DNA of 6,645 bases from JBGLNJ01 sp964353405 (GTDB lineage Bacteria > Chloroflexota > Anaerolineae > Fen-1058), in the NCBI GenBank assembly GCA_964353405.1, contig CAYGWJ010000122.1, forward strand, positions 1 through 6,645. Direction: 5' to 3'. The notes beneath the pieces were generated by a model. The model was given only the letters and a program-made list of their open reading frames with translations. It was not told the DNA's origin and searched no databases. The position numbers and the translations under genes are program-made. Below, one piece after another: positions 1 to 5,504 of the stretch. The stretch's first letter is position 1. Every line of letters starts with the position of its first letter.

Positions 1-5
1 AAGGG

Positions 6-119
6 TCTCTACCTCGCAAGGCAGAGATTCTTCGGCCTTCGGCCTCAGAATGACACTATGGCGCGAGTTTCTCTACCCTGGCATATCGCCACCCGGCGAT
101 ATGAATTCTCGCAATGACA
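6..119. repeat. Two diverged 64-bp repeat units with hairpin cores
   Basis: The octamer TCTCTACC occurs at 6-13 and again at 70-77, and ATGACA occurs at 50-55 and again at 114-119. Both pairs are offset by exactly 64 bp, so two units share their ends at identical spacing. The interiors differ. Unit 1 has an imperfect stem-loop at 27-51 (ATTCT...AGAAT flanking two GGCC blocks), and unit 2 has a perfect stem-loop at 82-103. No convincing reading frame or promoter is visible, and the rest of the gap to 214 shows nothing recognisable. It resembles the REP-like dispersed repeats that end in '(A)GAATGACA' in many bacterial genomes; that family link is inference. It lies downstream of the minus-strand operon ending at 215. 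Confidence 0.6.
82..103. other. Perfect 9-bp stem-loop inside repeat unit 2
   Basis: CATATCGCC (82-90), a 4-nt loop (91-94) and GGCGATATG (95-103) form a perfect inverted repeat. No T-run follows on either strand, so it is not a canonical Rho-independent terminator. It could still protect or end the 3' side of the leftward transcript that finishes at 215. The structure is directly visible; the role is unknown. Confidence 0.7.
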
Positions 120-214
120 GACTTGTGGGTAATCACCAGAACGGAGCGAGCGTCCTGGGTGGCGTGCCACGTTCAATCACAGCCCGGCAAAATGGGTCAG
201 GCCGCCGCGTTACC

Positions 215-673
215 TTAGTCCCTCTTCATCATCAAAGAAAAGGTGTGCGGCAGGCGGTCAATCACCTCTTGCGGCAGGTTGGGGAACTGGTTCCAATACT
301 GCTGGGGGTGCTCCTCAAAACGCTCCAAACGCAGGCCGGCCTTGACCAGTGCATTCATGATCTGGCCGAGCGTCCATTGGCGTTCATGCTTGGGGGCCTG
401 CTTCTCCTTGGCTGGCATATCCGGCTCCGGGATGTATTGGGTGGGCCAGCCCTGATTCCACAAAGACAGCGTGTCCCGCCCGCCGGCGCATTGGAGATGG
501 ATGGCGCGTTTGCACCACAGGCTCAGATCGGCGAGGAACCCTAGTTCCGGCTCCATCAGGTTCTTGCCGCCCGCGCGCAGGAAGGTGATGTCTTGCTCGA
601 TCTCTTGTTCATAGTGGCGCGCCGCTTCATTCCAGGCGGCTCGATTGGCTTGATGTCGCTGTTGGGTGTCCAT
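215..673 (-). CDS. SAM methyltransferase-like protein with central deletion (probably non-functional)
   Basis: The 152-residue product looks like the two ends of a class I SAM-dependent methyltransferase joined together. Residues 1-74 hold the usual N-terminal helices (NRAAWNEAARHYEQ) and the motif I region, LQCAGGRDTLSLW at 60-72, which ends the first strand of the Rossmann-like fold. The sequence then jumps to a C-terminal region (about 76-152) with HERQWTLGQIMNAL at 97-110 and a tail ending PHTFSLMMKRD. The middle strands, the acidic residue at the end of strand 2, and the catalytic and substrate segments are absent. Comparable proteins are usually about 250 residues or more, so roughly 100 codons appear lost in frame near 446-454. 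The ATG at 673 has AGGAG at 678-682. The gene starts 13 bp after the hydrolase stop, so it was the last gene of that operon. The remnant is unlikely to bind SAM productively. Confidence 0.75.
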   Translation of the reverse strand: MDTQQRHQANRAAWNEAARHYEQEIEQDITFLRAGGKNLMEPELGFLADLSLWCKRAIHLQCAGGRDTLSLWNQGWPTQYIPEPDMPAKEKQAPKHERQWTLGQIMNALVKAGLRLERFEEHPQQYWNQFPNLPQEVIDRLPHTFSLMMKRD

Positions 674-686
674 GCTTCTCCTATTT

Positions 687-1472
687 TCAGGTTCCAGTGT
701 CGCCCGCGACGAATCGCTTGATTGCTTCCATGTATGGCTTCATACCGACCATCATCAAATCGTTGTGCCCGGCGCGGGGAATCAACACCAATTGCTTGTT
801 GGGCGAAGCGCAGCGGCGGTGCAATTCGTGCGCATCCGAGGCCGGAATCAGCACGTCGTCTTGGCCGTGAATGATCAGGACGGGCAGGGCGATGCGGCTC
901 AACTTGGCGGCATTGCCGAACCCATCGCGCTCTTCCGCGCCACGCACCTGCAGGCCCAGGCGGGCCAGGAGCGCAACGGTGTTCGCAAATCCACTCTCGA
1001 CGATCAATCCGGCCAGGCGCTCATCCGCGCGAGCCGCTATTTCAATCGCCGCCGCGCTGCCTAGCGACCGTCCCATCACGTACAGGCGCGCAGGAGCGAG
1101 ACCGTTCTCATTCAGCAAATGCCCCATTGCTTCAAACACGGCGACCGCATCCGAAAGTAAGTGGCTGGCGGTGGGTGCGCCGCCGCTGGTTCCATAGCCG
1201 CGATAGTCCATCACCAAGAGCGTGATGCCCATCTGGGTGTACAGGGGGGCGATGTCGTCGTAATCCTCCGCGATCTCGCCGTTGCCATGGAAGAACAGGA
1301 TCGCGGGCGAGTCTGGTGCGGCAGGATAAAGTTGTCCGCCGAGGGCGATGCCAGGCTCGACCTCCACTTGGATTGAACGCGCGCCGACAAGTGCTGAAGC
1401 AAGGCCGTAAGCGCGCCGGGGGTAGAACAGTACCTGCGATACTTTAGCCTGGTCAAGCCAAGGTTGTGTCAT
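687..1472 (-). CDS. Alpha/beta hydrolase (BEM46/YfhR-like serine hydrolase)
   Basis: This 261-residue protein has the full set of alpha/beta-hydrolase signatures. FFHGNG at 60-65 is the oxyanion-hole strand and loop, and MDYRGYGTSGG at 88-98 is the typical strand that follows. The nucleophile elbow GRSLGS is at 134-139 with Ser136 as the likely nucleophile. HGQDDVLIP at 202-210 supplies the likely acid Asp206, and AGHND at 234-238 supplies His236. No signal peptide is evident, so it is probably cytoplasmic. The family includes esterases and peptidase-like enzymes; the substrate cannot be read from sequence. The ATG at 1472 is supported by GAGGAG at 1479-1484, six bases upstream. It lies 21 bp downstream of the DUF2804 gene and 13 bp upstream of the truncated methyltransferase, on the same strand, implying co-transcription. 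Confidence 0.9.
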   Translation of the reverse strand: MTQPWLDQAKVSQVLFYPRRAYGLASALVGARSIQVEVEPGIALGGQLYPAAPDSPAILFFHGNGEIAEDYDDIAPLYTQMGITLLVMDYRGYGTSGGAPTASHLLSDAVAVFEAMGHLLNENGLAPARLYVMGRSLGSAAAIEIAARADERLAGLIVESGFANTVALLARLGLQVRGAEERDGFGNAAKLSRIALPVLIIHGQDDVLIPASDAHELHRRCASPNKQLVLIPRAGHNDLMMVGMKPYMEAIKRFVAGDTGT

Positions 1473-1493
1473 GCCGCGCTCCTCGAGTCTGTC

Positions 1494-2549
1494 TTACCAT
1501 TTGGCGTGATGCTCTTCGGCAAAACCGATCAGCCCGCGCCGACCGGCGAGCCGGATGACCTCGCCGTCGTCTGTTTGTACCGTCCCGTGATAGCGGCCAA
1601 ACATCTGATGCACCTCGCTGCTGAGCAATTTGAAATCCGTTTTGGCGACGCGCTCCACGAACGGAACAAATTCCAGATCCAGCCGGCCATCCGGCGCGGT
1701 CATCTTCCACGGGCGCTTGTAGTTGGTCGAGTCGTAGTGCAAGTCCACCTGCGCCAGTTTGTGAATACGCCCATTCAGAATCAGTGCGTTCTCGGTCGCC
1801 GCCGACGTATCTCCGAATCCATAGCCCATGTTCAACCCGACCGTGCGGCCATCGGCGAGGAAGCCTGATGCGCTGGCCCATACCCAAAACGACTTGTATT
1901 CCCACACACCGCGTCCCCAGTCCAGGTTGCCCAGGCTATTGGCGCCTTGAATCTCAATGCGCGTGTCGCCCCATCTGACCCATCCTTCGGCAGGCATGCA
2001 GTTGACCTTGCGATTATAGTAAAAGCGATCACGGGCGATGGGGATGACGATGGTCATGGATTCGTGCTCGGGTAGCAGGCACAGCGTCACCTCGGCAGAC
2101 AGGTCATGCCTGCGAAAGTTGGGCCATGTCACCGCTAGCTTGCGAGCTTCCGGTTCGGCGCGAAAATGCAAACGTACCTTGCCGTTATCGAAAACGGACT
2201 CGCCTTCGGCGCTGTTGCGGGGCAGGGTGAGGCCGCATGCCAGCGGGATGGTCAGTGTCTCTTCGTGAAACTCACCCGTCGCCAGGTCAATCAGGTACAC
2301 AAAGATCGAGCCGAGATAACTTATGTCCCCAATCGTGGCAGAAAAGAAATGCGTCGGCGTGGTGACGCCATAGTAATCCCAGCGTTTGACGCGGAAGCGT
2401 TGCAAGAAACGCAGCGAGTAAAAGTGCGCGTTCTCCAGGTTGCAGTCGAGCAGCGGGTGGCGTGCCCAACCAACCTGGTTCAAGTGACCCTGTGTGTCAA
2501 GCAAAGCAGCGCGCGTCTGCAACTCTTTTTGAGTTGGGATGTTTGCCAT
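1494..2549 (-). CDS. DUF2804 family protein
   Basis: This 351-residue protein is recognised as a full-length DUF2804 member. Its N-terminus (about 17-34) has LLDTQGHLNQVGWARHPLLD, the usual opening of the family. The centre carries LGNLDWGRGVWEYKSFWVWA (206-225), then MGYGFGD (241-247) and ENALILNGR (253-261). The C-terminus has FGRYHGTVQTDDGE (317-330) and ends with a GLIGFAEEHHAKW block typical of the family. There is no signal peptide or membrane helix. The family is beta-rich and aromatic-rich and has no established enzymatic activity that I can name. The ATG at 2549 has GAGAGG at 2555-2560, five bases upstream. It is the first gene of a leftward operon with the hydrolase and the damaged methyltransferase, and its likely promoter is the extended -10 near 2653-2661. 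Confidence 0.9.
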   Translation of the reverse strand: MANIPTQKELQTRAALLDTQGHLNQVGWARHPLLDCNLENAHFYSLRFLQRFRVKRWDYYGVTTPTHFFSATIGDISYLGSIFVYLIDLATGEFHEETLTIPLACGLTLPRNSAEGESVFDNGKVRLHFRAEPEARKLAVTWPNFRRHDLSAEVTLCLLPEHESMTIVIPIARDRFYYNRKVNCMPAEGWVRWGDTRIEIQGANSLGNLDWGRGVWEYKSFWVWASASGFLADGRTVGLNMGYGFGDTSAATENALILNGRIHKLAQVDLHYDSTNYKRPWKMTAPDGRLDLEFVPFVERVAKTDFKLLSSEVHQMFGRYHGTVQTDDGEVIRLAGRRGLIGFAEEHHAKW

Positions 2550-2652
2550 ATTAACCTCTCACATGTCCATCATCAGTCGCCTGATACGATTTGTAGGGCG
2601 GTTCCTCAGCGTTTGCCCCGACGCCGCAGACTGTGTTTCACAAACTCGCCAT

Positions 2653-2661
2653 ATTGTATCA
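2653..2661 (-). promoter_or_regulatory. Extended -10 promoter for the leftward operon
   Basis: Read on the minus strand, positions 2661 to 2653 give TGATACAAT, an extended -10 (TGn followed by a 5-of-6 match to TATAAT). No good -35 hexamer is present at 16-18 bp (the best is GGCAAG-like), which is acceptable for extended -10 promoters. Transcription would begin near 2646 and leave a leader of roughly 95 nt before the DUF2804 ATG at 2549. It sits back to back with the rightward promoter at 2693-2720. Confidence 0.5.
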
Positions 2662-2692
2662 TAAACCCGTGTGATCTTGCCGGTTGTGTGGA

Positions 2693-2720
2693 TTGACAGA
2701 TGGCCGACTTGGCATACAAT
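2693..2720 (+). promoter_or_regulatory. Sigma70-type promoter for the rightward cluster
   Basis: A perfect -35 TTGACA (2693-2698), a 16-bp spacer and a -10 TACAAT (2715-2720, 5 of 6) form the best promoter in the window. The start point would fall near 2727, about 34 nt before the GTG at 2761. This argues against the upstream in-frame GTG at 2671, which lies before the promoter, as the start of the zinc-ribbon gene. Confidence 0.7.
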
Positions 2721-2760
2721 TCCCCTGGCAGTCTTGACTCATCCGAGAACGAAGAATACA

Positions 2761-3246
2761 GTGGAACGATATTTCACCTGTCCTCAGTGCGGAGCAGAGG
2801 TCCCATCAGGTGCCACAGCCTGTCCCGAGTGCGGCTCGGACAGCGAGACGGGGTGGTCCGAAGAGGCCGCTTACGACGATTTGCTCCTGTATGACGACGA
2901 ACCATCAGCCGACTCGTCCAGTCACGCTGCGTGGCCCCAGTACCTGATCGTCATTGTAGCGGCCCTGACCCTTTCGGCCTATCTGGCCTATGCGCTGCCG
3001 TGGGGCATCTATCTGATCCCGGTCGTCCTGGCCGCTGTCGGCGTTGCTATCTATGTGACCCAGGTGCTTCCGCGCCAGCGTCACAGCCAGGAAAAGCAGG
3101 TCTATCGTCGCCTGCTCTACAAGGCGCGCGGCGACCGGGAACTCGTGGCGCGTTTGATCGAGCACGAACGGCGGCGCAGTCCGGGCGCGGGCCGGCTCAA
3201 GCTGATGGAGGCTGTCCTCTACTATTGGGAACGCGACAGCCGGTGA
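2761..3246 (+). CDS. Zinc-ribbon two-TM membrane protein of unknown function
   Basis: The product is 161 residues from a GTG start. Residues 7-24 form a zinc ribbon with two CPxC knuckles (Cys7, Cys10, Cys21, Cys24; C-X2-C-X10-C-X2-C). An acidic, low-complexity linker (31-56) follows, then two adjacent hydrophobic helices (about 59-79 and 81-102). A basic cytoplasmic-type tail has GD at 124-125, RLIEHERRR at 131-139 and a terminal WERDSR. A similar tail recurs in uncharacterised proteins of Chloroflexota and related phyla. The GTG at 2761 is chosen because the zinc ribbon begins right after it and the promoter ends at 2720; the ribosome-binding site is weak (GAACGAAG). Both termini are probably cytoplasmic. 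No activity can be assigned. It leads a rightward cluster with the three-TM protein and possibly DUF169. Confidence 0.75.
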   Translation: MERYFTCPQCGAEVPSGATACPECGSDSETGWSEEAAYDDLLLYDDEPSADSSSHAAWPQYLIVIVAALTLSAYLAYALPWGIYLIPVVLAAVGVAIYVTQVLPRQRHSQEKQVYRRLLYKARGDRELVARLIEHERRRSPGAGRLKLMEAVLYYWERDSR

Positions 3247-3268
3247 CAACGGTGACGACGGTGATGGC
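3242..3268 (+). repeat. Three tandem 9-bp repeats across a stop codon
   Basis: GGTGACAAC (3242-3250), GGTGACGAC (3251-3259) and GGTGATGGC (3260-3268) are three near-identical 9-bp units. The first contains the stop codon of the zinc-ribbon gene (TGA, 3244-3246), and each later unit carries a TGA in the same frame. The GGTGA cores are Shine-Dalgarno-like but too far from the next start at 3292 to serve it. Probably a slippage-derived microrepeat. Confidence 0.6.
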
Positions 3269-3291
3269 ACTGGCAGAATTGAGTGGTGATC

Positions 3292-3624
3292 ATGATGCGT
3301 GAGCGTCGGCGCGGGCACAACGTCAAGACGATGTGGGCATTGATCCTGGTCGCCAGCGCCTACAGCGGTTGGCTCTATTATCAGCGCACGCTCACAGGCA
3401 ACAGCAAGCTGGATGGCAGCCTCGGCGTGTTGCTTGGCTTGTTCATCTGTGCTCACCCGGCCGCCAATCTGCTGGATAGTCTGCTCTTTGCGGGCAGCGC
3501 AGGGCGGGACAGCTCGTCGTGGCAATCCACCCTGGCGTGGCTGGCACTCAATCTGCTGGTTCTGTTCAACGGATGGAATGTCATTTTCATCGGGACGACG
3601 CGCTTTGTCAGCCCGATGCCGTAG
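3292..3624 (+). CDS. Small three-TM membrane protein, unknown function
   Basis: The product is 110 residues from the ATG at 3292; an adjacent ATG at 3295 and GTGs at 3283 and 3286 are alternatives. A very basic N-terminus (RERRRGHNVK, 3-12) precedes three hydrophobic segments at about 13-30, 43-67 and 80-102. The basic N-terminus suggests an N-in topology. Segment 2 contains the helix-breaking motif CAHPAANLLD (53-62). Segment 3 ends LFNGWNVIFIGTTRF. I do not recognise the family and see no catalytic motif. GGTG at 3285-3288 is a weak ribosome-binding site. It starts 45 bp after the zinc-ribbon gene and no promoter is evident between them, so co-transcription is likely. The two could form a membrane complex, but that is speculation. 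Confidence 0.65.
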   Translation: MMRERRRGHNVKTMWALILVASAYSGWLYYQRTLTGNSKLDGSLGVLLGLFICAHPAANLLDSLLFAGSAGRDSSSWQSTLAWLALNLLVLFNGWNVIFIGTTRFVSPMP

Positions 3625-3660
3625 GTCGGTTCTCTCAAACGATTGGATTGATCTGTAAAG

Positions 3661-3667
3661 AGAAAGG
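3661..3667 (+). promoter_or_regulatory. Ribosome-binding site fixing the DUF169 start
   Basis: AGAAAGG lies seven bases before the ATG at 3675. It marks that ATG as the start rather than upstream in-frame codons, the furthest of which (3519) would overlap the previous gene by over 100 bp and add a non-conserved leader. Confidence 0.6.
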
Positions 3668-3674
3668 TCATGCT

Positions 3675-4424
3675 ATGGATGCTCAGTTTGCCGAAACCTT
3701 TAGCTCTCGATGGAAGCGATATTTCGCGGGCAGCGAACTGCCGATTTGCTATTTCTATACCGATCACGTGCGCGACGAGGACGTGCGCGAATCAACCCAC
3801 GCGGAGCGCTGCTTGATCGGCAATCTCAATCGCGTGCGAGAGGGTTTTCCCTTTGTGTACGACGCGACGACGCCCGGTTGCGCTGGCGGCAAGCGGTACA
3901 CTGGCTTTACGCAAAAGCTTCGCCCCAGGTTTGAATATTTTCTGTCGTGCGGCATTCCGGGCGAGATGGAAGGCGAGCGCTACAAACAATCGCCCGAGTT
4001 GGTCAAGCAACACCTGGCGCACCATCCGCCCTTTGAAGCGCCCGGCCAATACCTGGTGTTCAAACGGTGGGACAAGCTCGCGCCGGATGAGCAGCCGCTG
4101 GCAGTCGTGTTCTTCGCCGCGCCGGATGTCCTCTCGGGCCTGTTCACGCTGGCGAACTATGATGTGGCCGACCCCCACGGCGTCATTGCGCCGATGGGGT
4201 CCGGCTGCGCCTCGATCATCAATTACCCCTACGAGGAGGCCCAGTCCGAGCATCCACGCTGCGTCCTAGGCATGTTTGATGTGTCCGCCCGCCCTTGCGT
4301 GCCAGCGCACCATCTGACATTTGCCGTGCCGATGAAGCGGTTCGAGCAAATGGTGCTCAACACGGATGAAAGCTTTTTGATCACCGACTCGTGGAAGATG
4401 GTCCGGAACAGGCTCGCGTCATAA
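3675..4424 (+). CDS. DUF169 family protein
   Basis: This 249-residue protein is recognised as a DUF169 (COG2043-type) member. After an N-terminal helix and a strand with LPICYFYTD (22-30), it has the conserved cysteine-rich blocks: ERCLIGNLNRVREG (44-57), GCAGGKRYTGF (68-78) and FLSCGIPGEMEGERYKQS (89-106). A hydrophobic core strand is at 142-151. The C-terminal part carries GSGCASIINYPYEEA (175-189), a stretch containing Cys196 and Cys208, and FAVPMKRFEQM (216-226). Seven cysteines (25, 46, 69, 92, 178, 196, 208) make a metal or redox role thinkable, but the family has no settled biochemical function that I can cite. No signal peptide or TM helix is seen, so it is probably cytoplasmic. It starts 50 bp after the three-TM gene, so it may be in the same transcript. 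It converges with the SDR gene. Confidence 0.88.
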   Translation: MDAQFAETFSSRWKRYFAGSELPICYFYTDHVRDEDVRESTHAERCLIGNLNRVREGFPFVYDATTPGCAGGKRYTGFTQKLRPRFEYFLSCGIPGEMEGERYKQSPELVKQHLAHHPPFEAPGQYLVFKRWDKLAPDEQPLAVVFFAAPDVLSGLFTLANYDVADPHGVIAPMGSGCASIINYPYEEAQSEHPRCVLGMFDVSARPCVPAHHLTFAVPMKRFEQMVLNTDESFLITDSWKMVRNRLAS

Positions 4425-4436
4425 CCGGGAAAACGT

Positions 4437-5300
4437 TTACCCTGGCAGTCCCGTCATCTCTGCGCTGACTTGCCAGAGCCGGCCGGCCACAGCGGTATCG
4501 TATGACATCGGGGACGACGGCACGGCTTGCCTATCCACAAAGTACTTGCCCGTGATGCCCTCCACTTCCGGGGAAGCGGCCAGATAAATGCTGGTCTGGG
4601 CGCCCTGTTCCGGGTTGATGGTGAAGAGATGGAACAGGCGCAGGCCGAGCCGCACCAGGCTGCCATTGTTCGCGGCAAAGCCGGTCCCCACGACGCCCGG
4701 ATGGAGCGCGTTCGCGGTGACGCGCGTGCCGGCCAGACGCCGCGCCAGCTCATAGGTAAACAGGACGTTGCCCAGCTTGGACTGGCCGTAGGCCCGCATG
4801 GCGTTATAGCTTTGCTTCCCCTGCAGGTCGTCGAAATGGATGCGCGCCCGCTCGTGCGCGCGAGACGCGACATTGACGATGCGCGCCGGGGCGCTGGCCT
4901 GGATCACGTCGAGCAGCAGGTGGGTCAGGAGAAAACAGCTCAGGTGGTTGAGGCCAAAGGTCATCTCGATGCCGTCAACCGTCACCTGCCGCTGAAAGAA
5001 AACTGCTCCCGCGTTATTGACCAACACATGCAGCTGCCGGCAGCGGCTCTTGAACTCTTGCGCCAGTTGGCGAACCGCCGACTGAGATGACAGATCCGCC
5101 AGCAGATATTCGACGGCACGGTTGCCCGTCTGCTGTTGGATTTGGCTGACAGTAACTGAGCATTTCTCCTGATTGCGCCCGACGACAATCACCCGCGCGC
5201 CCTGTTGGGCGAGCGCCCGGGCCGTGACCTGGCCGATGCCAAAAGTGGCGCCGGTCACCAGGCAGATCTTGTCCCGCATCGGTTGAGTCGAATTTGCCAC
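4437..5300 (-). CDS. SDR-family oxidoreductase (retinol dehydrogenase-like)
   Basis: This is a 287-residue classical short-chain dehydrogenase/reductase. The cofactor motif TGATFGIG is at 16-23, with Arg42 just after strand 2 (VVGRN), favouring NADP(H). LLADLSS (66-72) carries the adenine-contacting Asp, and NNAG is at 95-98. The tetrad is Asn118, Ser146 (NVASRAH), Tyr171 and Lys175 (YGQSK), so all catalytic residues are present. LHPGVVGTGF (199-208) and the C-terminal half resemble the retinol dehydrogenase/WW-domain oxidoreductase-like branch. The true substrate is unknown; bacterial members are often annotated only by this resemblance. The start is the GTG at 5300, which has a strong ribosome-binding site. 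The ATG at residue 8 is too far from it. Its 3' end lies 12 bp from the DUF169 stop with no terminator hairpin. Confidence 0.93.
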   Translation of the reverse strand: MANSTQPMRDKICLVTGATFGIGQVTARALAQQGARVIVVGRNQEKCSVTVSQIQQQTGNRAVEYLLADLSSQSAVRQLAQEFKSRCRQLHVLVNNAGAVFFQRQVTVDGIEMTFGLNHLSCFLLTHLLLDVIQASAPARIVNVASRAHERARIHFDDLQGKQSYNAMRAYGQSKLGNVLFTYELARRLAGTRVTANALHPGVVGTGFAANNGSLVRLGLRLFHLFTINPEQGAQTSIYLAASPEVEGITGKYFVDRQAVPSSPMSYDTAVAGRLWQVSAEMTGLPG

Positions 5301-5305
5301 AAGAC

Positions 5306-5311
5306 ACCTCC
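5306..5311 (-). promoter_or_regulatory. Strong ribosome-binding site of the SDR gene
   Basis: On the minus strand the hexamer GGAGGT lies five bases before the GTG at 5300. It decides that start over the ATG seven codons downstream. No clear promoter lies in the 35 bp up to the membrane-protein remnant, so the SDR may be read from upstream. Confidence 0.75.
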
Positions 5312-5335
5312 ACAGTTATTCATCCTTCGCTTCCA

Positions 5336-5503
5336 CTATGACACTGCCTCAGAAGGCCGAGGTGTCACAGCGGGATTGGCCTTGCGCATCTCCCAGACAG
5401 CCAGACCGAACCAGACGAGCAGACCGATCAGGCCGGCATAGCCGCCCAGATAGGGGCTGACCTGCGGGAAGAGCAGGAACCATACGCCGAGCTTTTGAGT
5501 TCG
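5336..5503 (-). pseudogene. C-terminal remnant of a membrane protein
   Basis: On the minus strand, positions 5503 to 5339 translate to about 55 coding-like residues, followed by TAG at 5336-5338. The sequence contains two aromatic, hydrophobic runs, KLGVWFLLFPQVSPYLGGY and AGLIGLLVWFGLAVW, and then a polar tail (EMRKANPAVTPRPSEAVS). This is typical of the last membrane helix and cytoplasmic tail of a multi-TM protein. There is no ATG, GTG or TTG where a start would be needed. The frame runs upstream into the 3' end of the methyltransferase, where it no longer looks coding. The N-terminal part is therefore missing and the stump now abuts the methyltransferase stop (5505-5507). The gene would have ended 35 bp before the SDR start, so it was probably the SDR's operon partner. 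The family is not recognised. Confidence 0.65.
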
Positions 5504-5504
5504 G

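Noticed and set aside
1..120. CRISPR array or Rho-independent terminator at the left edge
   Set aside because: There are only two diverged units with no spacer-like segments, and neither hairpin is followed by a T-run.
50..544. Plus-strand open frame of 164 codons over the left repeat and the truncated methyltransferase
   Set aside because: It starts inside the non-coding repeat, has no ribosome-binding site, and is antisense to a frame with clear methyltransferase signatures.
2671..2760. Upstream GTG at 2671 extending the zinc-ribbon protein by 30 residues
   Set aside because: The extension lies over the strong promoter (TTGACA/TACAAT) and is not coding-like; the zinc ribbon begins right after the GTG at 2761.
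2905..3525. Long minus-strand open frame antisense to the zinc-ribbon and three-TM genes
   Set aside because: Its composition is that of a shadow frame in GC-rich DNA, without a recognisable domain or ribosome-binding site.
4425..4436. Bidirectional terminator between the convergent DUF169 and SDR genes
   Set aside because: The 12-bp gap has no inverted repeat or T-run.
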